Positions 1-13,077 of a stretch of 64,000 nt of DNA are shown here, in pieces (positions within the stretch are counted from its first letter, which is position 1; every line of letters starts with the position of its first letter). Source of the stretch: Patiria miniata (lineage: Eukaryota; Echinodermata; Asteroidea; Valvatida; Asterinidae); NCBI RefSeq assembly GCF_015706575.1, contig NW_024037072.1, positions 1,741,001 through 1,805,000 of the forward strand. The letters run 5' to 3'. The notes beneath the pieces are model-generated. The model was not told the DNA's origin. It did no database searches and was given only the letters and a program-made list of their open reading frames with translations. Position numbers and translations under genes: made by a program.

Positions 1-2259
1 AACGCAAGTGCTGCGACAACAATCCGGCAACCCAATCCGTTAGCATGACGTCGGTAGTGGAGGACTTGTGAAATTAAAGCTACAGTCAGTAATGGGCTTA
101 ACTGCAGTTGAATCAAAAGTACATGTATATCCAAACCTGTCGTGACATGGTGGAAAGGTAGCAAAGGTTTTCTTGTTATAATTTTTTTTTTTACCCTGTG
201 AATCCGAAACATTCAGTTGAATCCATTTCCAAATTGAATTTTTTTGGCACACCCTTTTATTTTCAATGGATGTTGCCAACAAAGCACGGCCGTCAATCAT
301 AAATTATGAGGCAATTGTTACCAGTACCGCAAGGAAAATGATTGTGGCCAAGGGTTTGACGTTGTTGTAAAAGGTTAGATGTATTGTATATATATAGGCC
401 AAGGATTGTTCAGCAAAAAGGCATAATTCATGAATATGGACGCAAAGTGGAATGCGACAAAAGAAAATATTGGTTGATGTAATTGTGACCCCATTGACTC
501 GCCTCTGACTCAATAATTCCGGAAAGATTGGAGCACTTTGCCGTTTTATTCATTCGAGTTCCTGTTAACATCTGTTTCTCCTGAGGACGATCAGGCCATA
601 CTAAGCACAAAAGTCGAGTCGTCCCCTCGTGATGCCCTCTGTGTTTAAGAGCTAGTCACTTGACGTAATGTCTGGTTCTTCAACAAAGTCGATTTTTCTT
701 CAAAGTCGATTTTTCTTCGTACGAATTTCCATTGTATGTCTTATTTTAAAGAAAAAACGAACACACTACTTTTTGTCTATTTTGGGCGTCTACAACCCTC
801 TAAAAAGGGTTTTATTATCGATTGTTTTTGCGCACAAACAGGTCAACTGTTTGTGCGAGTAGACTGGTTCCTGGTCCATACATTATCGATTCTGATTGGG
901 AAGGGGAAATCACTGTATCTTGCGAGAACAGAATTCTTTGCCCAACTAATTCGTAATATTTGTAAAGTAATGTTTGCAACATGCGACTATCTTTCGCTGA
1001 ATAATGCAATTATAAGCGCGGGAGCATTTTCTTCTTTGTGTGTCGTCATGTTCTACCTTGACGTCATTGGCTTTTGATAGAACTGTCTCCTTCTTCTGGC
1101 ATTGCAGTACAACTCATTTAACAATAACGAATGTCGTTTCATCAGGTATAGGGAAATTTGAATTACATTTTACATATACACTATAAAAACTGAGTTTAGA
1201 ATTATTACACTTAAAGTTATTGTATTTTACATGTAAATTTACGACATGTGTAGGTTTATGGAAGTCTGTGACATGTTTAGGTACACGATGAAAGCCTTTT
1301 AGTACCATCAAGCATAAACTGTAAGGGTAAATATAATCGACTTTTAATATCGGGTTTAAGTCGATTAACAGGTGCACATTTTTATCAATATTTGTTAACA
1401 CCTGTCTCAGAAAATTATTATTGATGGTAGGAACAGGCTTTCATGTTGTGCAAAAACCTAAACATGTCTTGGACTAAACGTGTGAAAATGTGGGTACAAA
1501 AAAATTTCCTCTAAGAAAAGTAAACTCTAAGGACCATTTTTGGATTGTTCTGTCAGTGAATGAGAGAAGTACATCGAGTCAAAAACAAACAGGCATACAA
1601 TCAACCGATTACATCAGTTGTTCGCCAAAAAAAAATTAGAGCATGACCAATATGGAACTATAAGTTCGAAAAGCAAATGCTAAATGCTAAGATTACGGAA
1701 TTCATCAGATTAACACGAGTGTGTATCGAATTCACGAGGAATCAACAACTGTCCAACATCTCTCGATCTCGATGCGAAAGAATCTCAAGATTAGGCCTCC
1801 TCTCCTTATCTCCAAGACACAATATATTCCCACGTAGGAGTAACTTATAGGCCTAGACGTGGTCGGTGAGCTAAGTACCTTCGTGGAGTACCCTCGGCGG
1901 CTGATGTTTAGCGGAGGTTATTCGTTGATTGCCAAATTTTAGAAAATCAATCAAGACCAAGAATTGCTAGGGGGCCAGATTTTTAATTTCGCATTCAAGT
2001 GGATTCACCCACGGTATAGGCCTAGTAATGACCATCATGTCCGACTCGGATTGAGATATTTTCCAAGGCCATCAGTCATACCAATGTCCAAATCCATCTA
2101 TCAAAGTATTCCAAACATATACCAGTAAACTTCCTCTGGTATGTTTTTATATAATTATTGTCACAATTATTGACATTAACACACACGTCTTGAACATTTG
2201 GAAACATACATTTTACTGTCTTATGGTATACACTGTCTTACGTTACAGTACTAGTGAAG

Positions 2260-2400
2260 GTTTGTGGTAACACATGTAGAAATCTCTTTTGGGAAGATGT
2301 GTGATTCTGAAAAGAACCGGTGGCTTGTAAAACTCTACGTTCCGATCAGTATGCGCCACCATGCAAAGTTTCCAATCTTACTTACGTATCAGTATTTTAT
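2260..2400 (+). repeat. Dispersed repeat fragment, first copy
   Basis: Shares the block GATTCTGAAAAGAACCGG, then a CGWTYCGATCA-like stretch and CCATGCAAAGTTTC, with 23846-24040. The upstream part (ATCTCTTTTG...AAGATGTGTG) matches the reverse complement of 23955-23985. Both are therefore pieces of one palindromic-ended element. Family unknown. Confidence 0.55.
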
Positions 2401-2488
2401 AGGTACGTTATAGTTACGTACGTTATAGTTACGTACGTTATAGTTACGTTGTAGATACGTTACGTTACGTTTTACGTTATAGTTATGT
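2401..2488 (+). repeat. Minisatellite, GTACGTTATAGTTAC unit
   Basis: Units of about 16 bp (GTACGTTATAGTTAC) run in tandem, decaying at the right into shorter TACGT repeats. No coding potential. Confidence 0.8.
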
Positions 2489-5400
2489 CACAGAATGTTT
2501 CATTCGTCTCCAGTGATGTGTTTGGGTTTTTTTTGGTTGAACTTTGTGCTTTGAAATGTGCGGAGAATTCTTGTCAATATTTTTGAAGTACAGTTTAGTG
2601 GCTGCATATTGTGTTCTGTTTGTTAATTTTTTTAATCAACGTTAAACAGCCTTGTCTGGATGAAATCATTGCTGTAGTTTAGACACGCAACTTATCTAGA
2701 TATGTCTTTTTTGGTATTTGTTTTCTCAGTAGCTCAAATAAGGATTGAGCCTCTTCATGGTTTGTTTGTCGATTTCTATCCCTGCAAATGAATTGACAGT
2801 ATAAATTGGCACAGGTGTTGATGTTTGCGATGTGAACTTCGGACATTTGTCAAGTGACCCCTCTGTCGGTCAGTTTTGATGACCGCAGCGTAACCGACAA
2901 AGCTGACAAATGAAAAGGCATATTTGCAGATTTCAAGACACTTAATGAAACTTATGGAAAGCTAACATCATTCATAAAGTTGATTTGACGTTGATGGTTA
3001 AAGAAAAAAAGGACAGTGCAAAATACAAGCGGCGTTACCGCTTTGAATTCGAAAGTATGCTCATTTCACGAGATTTTTTTTCAATAAGTCTTCCTAGCAA
3101 CAAATTTCATTGAGGAAAAGTGCGTTTAATTCATTTTATACGGGGCTTAATCTGTAAATTCTATTTTCACAGAAGTGATTCATGGATTTGCGATGTTTTT
3201 TTTTACCCTGTTGTCTGTTTTTGATTATACCATAAGACAAATGCAAGAGCTTTGAATATCGGACTTTTGTTTAATTTTTCAATAAATAAATATTCACATC
3301 GAAATTGGTTTCGTTACCTTTAGGCAAAACTCTAAAATTCCTATTTACCATATTACTGAACGAACATCCTTTGTGCTGATGAAATTCACCAATCGGACAT
3401 TGTGATATTACAATTGCCGTATAACCGAAGGGATGCGAACCAACGACCTTCAGATTACATGTATATTATTCATTCAACCATCCTTGAAAGATGCCAAACA
3501 CCTGCGAAGGAAGTTAACACACCTCACTAAACCATGTGCATTTTATATTGAAATGCTGTTGGATATATGTACGGCACCGAAGCTTCTTCCCAATAAAGAA
3601 ATGTCACCCAATAATTGTTCCACGTGCAGACATCAATCACAATTTTGATTTCAATACAGGCATATCTCTTCGTTTCAAACAACCTGCAGCTGAATCAAAT
3701 TATCTGTGCGATGTCTCGAATATTTGATATAACAATAACAACCAATTTCATGGCTTGATGACTGCCAATGGAGCTGCTATGAATGCCAGACAGATGTATG
3801 ATTTACGTCGTGCGATAACTCACACTCGGAGGTCGTCCAGTGCGATATCGTGTTTTCCTTCAGACATGCTAACGGAGCGATGACTAAGGAAAGGGCTACG
3901 TGTAACGGATCGCATCCGGGGGTAATGAATCGAGAGAAATTCAATGATCAGAAGGCATGAGATGGGACTGGTGCGAGGTACCGGGAGGCATCCCCTAAAT
4001 CCTTACTTCAGAGGGGATAGATTGACCATGAAGTAAAGACCCCAAAGGCATATGAGCGGAAATTTATGAGTAGGATTTAAACTCACAGGTTGTACCCTTT
4101 GTTAAGATTTATACAATTCAGAATTTAAAAAATTCAAAATTCAGCCGTTGATTTCAAACAGTGTCATTTGTGTGAGTTTGTTTGAAGTCGAAACGTTGCC
4201 AAAATGGGTTGTAAATGATAACATCGGTATCAATTATGAGCAATACAGTGTTGTGAAGACTAGTGTTGATTTGAGCTATTTAAGTAAAGGGGAAATATCT
4301 CATGTTGGTCCAATTGCATGCTGCAAAATCCAGCACAAGATTTTTTTAGTTGGAAAATGTCCGTTTCATTATCTTTAATTCATCCTCATTGTCGCCAAAG
4401 TCGCACGGACGGGACTTCTTCGGAATAAAAAGGAAATGCAATAAAAATGCAAATGAGACGGCCTTCCTAAGTTGTTAGTATCGATTTCTCTTTGTGCTGG
4501 TTTAAAAAAAAAATCTTCACCGAGGGGTGACAATTCTGAAATTATCTGGCTGAGTGTCGACAATCATACGGCCATTTCTTCAGGTCATGTTGGAGGATGT
4601 AAAAATTCAAGTGCGGATTTTTTTTTTTTTTAGAAATATGAAGTGTGTGCATCTTATTCCCAAACAGCGAATATTCACCATATTTGAGTGAAAACGCACT
4701 CCACCAGACTGAAACTAGACACAAGATGATTTAGGGTAAAATTCGTTCTCTCAAAATTAATATAAATGGAGTTTTTACTCCAGTATCCTCTGGAGTGATT
4801 CTTTCTCGGAGTATTGCAATCAAAATTTAAAGTGATTTTCAGTCTAAATCGTGTGGTCCCTAGTTTCATTTTTCTGACAATTCGATATTTTTCCCCGAAT
4901 GTTGAAATTAGGAGACCGATCACTGAAATACCCTGGGATAAAATTCCCATACGGAATACGAGCTATACAGAGAAATATCTGTTACCAAAGGCTTTTGTTT
5001 CTCGACAATTTCTTCGGATGTGATTGCTCTGCCTAGTTTGTTGAAAGTGTATCATGCAGTTCTGTTCTTTTTATTTTTGACAAGTGCCTCATATGCTATC
5101 GCCAGACCATAAAGTCTGCACTCTTAAGTGCAGGTGTTTTTATGCATTCTTTGAAAAACGGCAATATAAAATTCAACAGAAAAAAAAGGAAATGAGCGAC
5201 AAATGGGAATGTTAAATTTCTTCGTGATTTTTTATTTCAGAACTATTAAATGAAATACGAATATCCTGTGGCAACGTATCATCTGATCTAATATCAAAGT
5301 TAGATACTTCAAATATAAAAAAGCGATAGTAGCTAAACATAAAAAACCCTCGCAATCAAGGCCCGGTCTTCAGAAACGATGACAGAAAAAAAGCAGAAGA

Positions 5401-8107
5401 AAAAAGCAGCCTTGGTTATTTGCATGAAAAGACGATTTTCCCATAGGTGTGTTTGCAGTGATTCGTAATCCTTGCAGTATTCCGGAACAGCTTTTACAAA
5501 TTTACATATTGGGTAAACGTTTTAGTGCCACCGGGTGGGACTCGGTGAGCAGGTGTTACAACAGGCAATTTGGCCAGCATCAATCAGGGCCTACTCCGGA
5601 CAGCGTTCGTAGAGATACTAACGTCAACTTTCTCTTCTTCTTTTTTTTCTTCTCAGTAATCTCATGCTGTAGGTTTAATTCCTTAGCCCCAGACTCTTTT
5701 CATCCTTGGATGTATGCTCCGGCCATTTTTTTTCTTCTGATGATTCTTGGGCCGTGGAGGTGGGCCTCGGTACGCCGTGGGCCTTTTGCAGCATCATGAC
5801 ATACACTCAAGGACTCTTCGTAATACTAAGACCTACTAAAGCCAGGATAAAAAGTTCGCCTTGGTTCCCGTTGAGAGCCAAACTCATTAATATTATCATA
5901 AAATAAACGAAAATCACAAGAAATTCAACATTATTCATCAAATAGAAGTACATGTTATACAATACTCATATGTTCACTTGCCTCGACCTTGCATTGATCC
6001 AAGAAAACCAGAAAACTACACCAAAGTACCCACAAATTTCAAAACCCACAATTCAAAAGGATGACAAGGAGCCCGTGTCGATATACACTATACGTGTATA
6101 ACATTATAGCTTATATTATTCGATAAATTGTTACTTCAGTTTATCGGATATAATTGTTAAGGCATTTTGTATTAAATATTTTTAAAATAACAAAATTCAA
6201 ACTTACAGACACAATTATTCAATGCAATCACAGCAAGTACATAGGCTATCGATAAGGATTCAACCCTAGATTGAAAGTCACATATCCGTTGTATTTTGGC
6301 AAAACAAAGACATTCAGAAAATTCGTTATAGGCCCCTACACATTTTGTACTATCAAAATATATTTTAACAGTCAATAAGTGTAAGGAATCTTTTTATTGA
6401 ATATCCATTTGGATTTTTTCTAAACAAATAATGAATCCGATGCTAAACAACTTATCTCGTTGTCAAGGTTATAACCTGTAATAACGAGTCCGTTTGGCCT
6501 CTATAAAGTACAAAGCAAATCAACACACACATTTCTACACAAAAATGTGTGTCCTGCTTTCAGGGTATTTTAGCTGGTATGACTCGAAATATTCGGACAA
6601 TGTAGCATTCCAAATCGAGTATACCCTGTTTTTTCCCCTAAAATATTTTTCATCCCTGACATCACTCAGTCGATTTGTTGGCGTTATTTTCAGCATGACG
6701 AATTCCGCGCTCGACTGAAATCTCGCCCAGTAGTCGCTGGCAAAATTCACAAGAGGACGAGTGAAGTGGTTTGACGTTTAGTTGTCAAACGCGTGAGCAT
6801 GTCCCCGAGGAATGGAATCCATCGGCCGGGCGAGCTAGACACCTTAGGCTACAGGCATCTTCCTGCCTGTGAAATATTGTTCACTTTTCTGGCGATAATG
6901 ACCAAACACCAAAGGCGATAAGCAGGACAAACTGCCTTGTGTATCGAGTCGCACATGGCCATTATCTAGTTGAAAATATGAGCAATACGTTTGGGAAATG
7001 GTTTTGGGTATAAATGCCATCAAGACAAGCAAGATTTATGCGATGCTGAATCTGAATATGCACCGGTGCAATTAATTTCTGTCGCGAAATAAATACGACT
7101 TTATGTCTTATCTTTGTAAGAATATATGTTGTTTTTCTGTGACAGGTAATTGACTTTGATAGTTTATTTATATTCACGTTCTTATAATGGTCATAAAATT
7201 AATAAAGCCAAACTTTGAATGCATAATGGTTAAATTATGAGTGAAGAGTGGGCATGCCATTTCAACTTGAGAGCAGAATTTCAAAATAGTCGCATTTCTT
7301 TATTCAGAAAAACCACTGACCGTAAACTTGCGGCCACCTATGAACTAAAGATGTTTTTGAGTGAGTTGTACTCTTTTAGTAGGACGGTCATTCTTAGACC
7401 AGTGTGAGGTCAGTTGGCCTCCAGGCTACATTCATTGCGTTTGGTCTCTAGGCAACATACTTTTGTAAATAAAATAAAACATCAAATACGTTTTAATGTC
7501 TTGGGATCAATTACATTTTGTCCAGGATTTTTCTTTTTTTGGTTCACGTGAACTATTATGGGAAAAAGCAAAGCGAAGACCATATTTTTGGGCATAATAA
7601 AAATCCCAATCTGACGCTGGTATTTCTAGCAACAAACGCTACAAGACATCAAATTATTTCGGCTGACGTTGGTACATGTCCTGTCCACCGCCATCAGTTT
7701 GACTGCCAAGTGATGTTATAGTCACAATCGATTTCGCAGATCTTTTCATAATTACCAAGTAAAACCAAACAATAACTCAACGCTGAGGGAAGCGAATTCA
7801 ATTTTATATTATAGTGTGCAATGCAAGGAGCTGCTAGTTGATTCAATTACAAAACAGAAGAAGAAAAAACACACCATCTAATTTGGTTTTTACTTTACAC
7901 GTAGAGAGCAAAATAATTGAAAAAGAATGTTTGCGATGCTCATTTTGTAATGAAATTACGGAACACGTCAATCGACGAACTCTCCCAAAATAGACCTAAA
8001 CATAGATCATTCCTGTAGAATGAAAAGTTCATGTCACTGTACACTGACATTTCATTTTACTGCTGTGACATTCTAATGTTGCAAGTGGGTCTGCCCGATG
8101 TTCCCCA

Positions 8108-8224
8108 ATACCTATGTTCCCCAATACCGATGTTCCCCGAAATCCATAGGATTAGGATTAGGGTTAGAGTTAGGGTTATAGGGTAGGGATTTCGGGGAAC
8201 ATAGGTATTGGGGAACATAGGTAT
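8108..8224. repeat. Hairpin with TTAGGG-like loop
   Basis: Two 38 bp arms (8108-8145 and 8187-8224) are inverted copies with a single mismatch. Each carries the word ATGTTCCCC twice. The 41 bp loop is a degenerate TTAGGG array, and another ATGTTCCCC lies just left of the hairpin. This is an interstitial element, not a telomere. Confidence 0.8.
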
Positions 8225-9284
8225 GCACCCGTTGCAAGGAGTCTGAATCGGTTTAAAATCTTGACTAATATGATCCCGTGTAGTAAGAAATAATACATGC
8301 AATTACACACGGATCATTCTATAAATTTGGGGTCTACTTTTTCTCCCCCTTTTTCCTGTTGGTAAATTCTGGATACACACCTTAGCACATTTTGCCCTAA
8401 GAGTGATTAGGAAAAACAAACTGCCGATATCCAACAAATGAGAATTCTTTCAACTCATTTTTAAAGGTATGTATGGGATCATTAGTGTTTAGTGCATTTG
8501 TTTTCTTTTGAAGCAACAGAAACCTTTAAAAGGGTGCATGGCAACAACACTGAAGCTGCAGCTCAGTAGATACCGTACGTTTCGAGAAAACAGAGGAAAG
8601 GGCACAGTTTTGGGGGTCTCGTAACTTGATTCCGTTGGTAACGCACGTAAAAAAAACCACCCCAACTATTTCCATGGGAACATTGTCTAAAACAACCTCC
8701 AATGATTGCTTTCTTCCGAATGAAATCATATCAGGTGGATTATTTTCACAGGGTCTTTGATACCAGTCCTTCCTTCCCTCTCAGCAAGTATGTTCTCGTT
8801 AGATCGGTATGTTTCCGCGTAACTGCAATATCCCCACGTGCCTTGAATGAAAATGGAAAGGCAAATAAAAAAGTTCAGAGGACAGGAATAATGTCACACT
8901 GGACTCTAAATTGAATGAACCAGATACATCAGATGCCCTCTCACAAAGTACATGTATTTAGGAATGTTTGGTAATTCTTTAGCAATAAAAATATGCTCTG
9001 GAAAATACCAGTATCACTGCACAAAATACTGAGTATAGCCTAAGACAAAGACAACAGCATCGGAGAAAGAAAACAAACGCAGCTGCTAAAAGGAATGTTT
9101 TCATTATAATTACTAGAATACTTCCGTTACCTAAATTGCTCATTATAAAGACAGTATATGTATACGTTAATGGAGGACGCAAGCCATTACCTATATGAAG
9201 ACGATGCTTCAATTCAGGTAATGCATCCTTACACACGTGCCAATTAAGGTAATCATAGTTATATGCACGCGTTTCATGAACAAA

Positions 9285-9717
9285 CACGTCTGGTCGTTTG
9301 AAAGTGCAGACACTCAAGAAGTGACTATATGATAATGTTCTATTAATACAGCGTCTGATGAGCCTATCTTGGCTGTACGAAGTATAGACCTCGCCCAATC
9401 ACTCATTACCAATATAGGCCCTACATCATTTCTGGGTGAATAACTTCAGTCAATATATTTTACCACAATGGTCTTTTGATACAGCGTTCCTAGCTCCGTG
9501 GATACAGGACCCAATTTTTCTGTAACACGTTTGGCCATTGGAAAGTGCAGACACTCCAGAAGTGACTGTATGATAATGCTCTATTGATACAGCGTCTGAT
9601 GAGCCTATCTTGGCTGTACGAAGTATAGACCTCGCTTAATCACTCATTATCAATATACATCATTTCTGGGTGAATAACTTCAGTCAATATATCTTATCAC
9701 AATGGTTTTTTGATACA
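9285..9717 (+). repeat. Tandem duplication, about 200 bp unit
   Basis: 9285-9488 and 9527-9717 match over nearly their whole length, starting at GAAAGTGCAGACACTC and ending at a TTTTGATACAG block. They differ by scattered substitutions and small indels. The duplication explains the apparent 139-codon minus-strand frame overlapping its first copy. Confidence 0.85.
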
Positions 9718-10050
9718 GGGACCCAATTTTTTCTGCACGGTAGCATTCAGCCCCCATTTTTAAGCGTTTCCATCGCATCATTGACGTCTCGCTTTTATGA
9801 CAGAAACTTGAGTTATAAAAGAACTTCGAACCACGAATAAATGTTTGATATTCAAGTTTAGCAGTGCATGAAACATTTTCACGCTGAATTTCCCTACTGT
9901 TGGTGTTATATTGCATCCACTGAGCCTAACCTTAAACATGACGAATTATGATACACGCGATGTGACATCTTAGTTCTTTCTAGATACGACTTCGGGTTTT
10001 GGCATAAAGGTGCTTGAAATGTATTTAACTAAATAATCGAAAGACGTTAA

Positions 10051-10415
10051 AGTTGGTATTAAACGTGCTTTTTCAAAATTTCGATTTTCTTTTCCGAACG
10101 AAGGTTAAAGAAATATAATATCCTGTAACAAATATATTTGCTTGTTTGTTTTTGCAGGCCTTTATACATTAAAAGTGGTTTTAAATGGCGCGCTTCAGTT
10201 CAGAAATTGCGCGCACTATTCAGAACGAATGAGGAGCGTCCCACTGTTAATACAAAGGTGGAAATTAATTTATTAATTACTTGTCTTGGGCTGATTTTTT
10301 TTTCTGCGATGTCTCATTGAAAGCTCATAAATAATGTGATGCCAGAAAATTTTCAATTCAATTTGAAAATCTATTTTTCAAGGTGCCACACCCAAAAAGC
10401 ACGTATACACCAACT
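10051..10415 (+). mobile_element. MITE with TTAA target site, copy 1
   Basis: Ends AGTTGGTATTAAACGTGC and GCACGTATACACCAACT are imperfect terminal inverted repeats. The left flank is TTAA and the right is TGAA, a probable decayed TTAA duplication. The interior matches the copy at 45517-45957. TTAA targets are typical of piggyBac and Kolobok superfamilies; no transposase is present. Confidence 0.75.
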
Positions 10416-11559
10416 TGAATGACATAAGCTCTTCCAGAATCTTCTCACAGGCTGAAGGAAAAGATCTGAATTGGTCTATTCCTGCCTGAGAAAAAGGCCT
10501 ATACAGCTAACGATATTTACAAGATTGTTTTCAATTTATTTTCGACAGCCAAAACAGCTGTTGGTATTTCGAAACTCCAAACTTTTCAATAGAAACAAAC
10601 AAGACTTCAAGTAATAGCAGGTAACTTTAAAACATGTTCTGTTGACAGTTCCCAGTAACATCACCGGGCAGAAATTGGCAGGATGTGCGTGAATCCGATG
10701 TTTTCAGTCAAAATGATTTCACATTTAAGATACCCCCTCGATATTGTCCAGCTACTACCGTGTGAGTTAATCACCCATCAAGGCATTCACTGCTGCAGGC
10801 AAAACACCTTTGTCACTTAAATTGATGAGGACTCCTGAAATGTACTGCGGAGGGCTTGAACAATTTCATTAGCTACATCTGCGAGGGGGGACTTAAGAAA
10901 ATAAAGGCGAGAAATCTAACGGCCCTTCAGAGTACGATGTGGGTACGGAAGCTATGTAACATCGCACCCCTAAGCCTGTGCGACGGGTAAAGAAATAAAG
11001 ATGAATCGACCGTAAGAACGGACGTTGGTATCTGCAGCTGATCCCACGCGATGTTATCTATGGCCTGTCTCCTTCTATCCGATGTGATCTGTATATTACA
11101 GTTTTAAAGACGTCAACTTTCCTCTTGATTTCGTTTGATTGATATGCCCTTCGACAAGTCTTTAGACTTTGGAGATGCTGTTCTTGGTGCTACTTTCGTA
11201 ATCCATGTAGAGTAGGCCTACTGGTTCCCATCCTTTGAATATCGATCACGTGGGCACCGGTCTCTCACAGGGCGGATCTGTTTGTGCTCAAACGCGACGC
11301 AAAATGAAACTTGAGAGAGCAGTGGACGTCCAAAACAGAAACAAAATCAGATTTTTTTTCGGGGAGGGTGGTGTTAAAATAACACACTCAAAATTCATCG
11401 GCAACAGAAAAAAATATAAGCCATTTCTTTAAAACGCATTAACATTAAAGAAAAACAAAGAAGAGCAAAATAAAATTTTAAGACTTCTTAGCGTCACTGC
11501 TATCCTTAACGATCTTCACTAGCTGACAATCTCCAACCGAATTAAATTCAAACTACCGA

Positions 11560-11945
11560 CCCTGGTTTTCAAATGTCTTAATACTGACTCTGCAGCTTCA
11601 TTACTTAACGGAACTCATTCAGTTGTACTGAAGCTTAGCTTCGATCATCAGTCTATTGATACCAGATTACTCGTCGGGAAAAATTCTTATTACCTCTGGT
11701 GAAAAAAAGCTTGCACACTGCTGCCCTTAAACTCTGGACCAATTTACCTTACAGTATCCACCACCCTAAATCATCAGCAGCTTCCATAAAACCTCTGAAA
11801 ACTCATTTGTTTAATTGATGTGTTAATGTTTATTTGTTTATATTCCTCTTGTGTTTGCTTGATGTTTCATTTGGCGTAAAGCGCTGTGTTACTTTCTCCG
11901 GTTTGTTAGAGCGCTATATAAATGCTCTGTGTTTTTATTATTAAA
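11560..11945 (+). mobile_element. 3' end of a non-LTR retrotransposon (LINE)
   Basis: The frame ending at TGA 11816-11818 reads SLHTAALKLWTNLPYSIH, then KPLKTHLFN. This is the usual carboxyl end of CR1/L2-like reverse-transcriptase proteins (family form: FSVAAPRLWNSLP...FKSxLKTHLF). A 3' tail follows with GCGCTATATAAATGCTCT and ends in ATTATTA. Only the 3' end is present, so it is a dead-on-arrival fragment of the usual LINE kind. Confidence 0.75.
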
Positions 11946-12503
11946 GGACTATTGTTATTATATCCACTAGCGTGTCTGCCATTTGAGGAAGTTGTAGTGT
12001 TTATTGATATTCATTGACGTGATGAACAAATTCAAAAAGTATTCGTGTAGAGTCCACTATATATGCGAATTCTAATCAACCTATTCAACGTTTAGTTATG
12101 CATGGTGTATAAAAAAAGTAATCCAAAACTAATGGATCAATATGTAACAGTTATGAACTTGAAAACTGTCAAAGTGGCTCCATCTTACGGGTAATTCATT
12201 AGCTTTTCATTGATATCTTATTTGCATCTCTTCAGTCGCGGATGACTGAGCACCATTGATTTCAAAATAAATGTCAATCAAAAAATCTTTTTTTACACGT
12301 TTGCCGTATAAATGGTGAGTTTATAAGCTGTACGAAGAATGCGCTGACGCTGTGGACAGCGCGTTAAAAGTGGTTTCCGACCTAAAAATACCTTCTTCAT
12401 TAAATATTGTCTGTTACTTTATCTTTCCCTTGATGGACTCAGTGAAAATTGCAAATTATGTCTCAGTCTCTTTCTTTCTTACTTTCTTTCATCGCAGGTC
12501 ACG

Positions 12504-13001
12504 ATGTGTAGTTGGCTTAGTGTTGCCATAGCAACAGTGACGTGCCTTTCGATTTCGCCAATCGCGTGCCTGCCTCTTCATGACGTAGCCGACGGCAGCG
12601 AAAGGCGGGAACTACTACACACGTGGTTGGAGCCCTCCGACGTCATGACGAATCCAGGTCCCAAGGAGTTTGCCCAGTCAGCCAAGTCGCTGTTGCTGGC
12701 TAAGCCGAGGGACTCTGGCTCTGTGCTTGACCTACTGCTGGCACTGCGAGACCCAAACAACGACCCTCGTGAGCTCGGCCACCAAGGCGAGGCTGAAGCC
12801 GTCCTGAGTAAACGGGGACAGTCCAAAGTTGACGACTACGGTCATGGTATGTTCTGGGGTAAACGAGGCGCTTGGCTGCAACACGACGAAGTCAAGACGG
12901 GTAGAGCTGACCAACAAACCAAGAGGGCGCATGATGAATACGGCTTTGGCTTATTTTTTGGCAAGAGAGATGATTCAGATTACGACGACTTTACTTTGTA
13001 A
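12504..13001 (+). CDS. CCK: Cholecystokinin/sulfakinin-type neuropeptide precursor
   Basis: A 165-residue secreted prohormone. Residues 1-22 form a hydrophobic signal peptide. Dibasic KR sites at 103-104, 120-121, 140-141 and 154-155 release two peptides, each followed by an amide-donor Gly: GQSKVDDYGHGMFW (105-118) and AHDEYGFGLFF (142-152). Each Tyr sits beside acidic residues, as in tyrosine-sulfated CCK and sulfakinin (insect form DDYGHMRF). The last ten residues (DDSDYDDFTL) are very acidic. Starfish CCK peptides recalled from the literature end in GHGLFW and GFGLFF amide, so the family call is strong. In starfish they act through CCK-type receptors to contract gut and restrain feeding. 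The ATG lies 6 nt downstream of a strong splice acceptor (long pyrimidine tract, CAG at 12495-12497), so a 5' UTR exon lies upstream and the whole protein comes from one exon. No other gene is close by. Confidence 0.93.
   Translation: MCSWLSVAIATVTCLSISPIACLPLHDVADGSERRELLHTWLEPSDVMTNPGPKEFAQSAKSLLLAKPRDSGSVLDLLLALRDPNNDPRELGHQGEAEAVLSKRGQSKVDDYGHGMFWGKRGAWLQHDEVKTGRADQQTKRAHDEYGFGLFFGKRDDSDYDDFTL
12522..12535. promoter_or_regulatory. RFX X-box-like palindrome inside the CCK coding exon
   Basis: GTTGCCATAGCAAC is one base from the canonical RFX dimer site. It encodes part of the signal peptide (SVAIAT), so coding constraint or chance may explain it. Confidence 0.2.
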
Positions 13002-13077
13002 ATAATCTTGAGAATAATGCAACAAAATGGGGGACAAAATATAAAGCCTTCCTGCGTTTCACGGTCCGCGATGCAAA

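Larger units (their letters stand above)
1..12497. other. Intergenic region left of the CCK gene
   Basis: No gene is recognised. The open frames here are short, AT-rich and show no family motif. The stretch does hold a 16 bp tandem array (2401-2488), a repeat shared with 23.85 kb (about 2260-2400), a telomere-like hairpin (8108-8224), a tandem duplication (9285-9717), a TTAA-flanked MITE (10051-10415) and a LINE 3' tail (11560-11945). The part at 10.7-11.2 kb is not obviously repetitive and could be regulatory, but nothing in it settles this. Confidence 0.6.

Noticed and set aside
1114-1401. 95-codon minus-strand gene
   Set aside because: AT-rich, no motif, no splice or promoter context, near chance length.
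8146-8186. Telomere
   Set aside because: About 40 bp of decayed TTAGGG-like repeat inside a hairpin, with ordinary genomic DNA on both sides.
8979-9398. 139-codon minus-strand gene
   Set aside because: It partly overlaps the 9.3 kb tandem duplication, and its C-terminal half is a Cys/Phe/Leu-rich string typical of translated AT-rich DNA.
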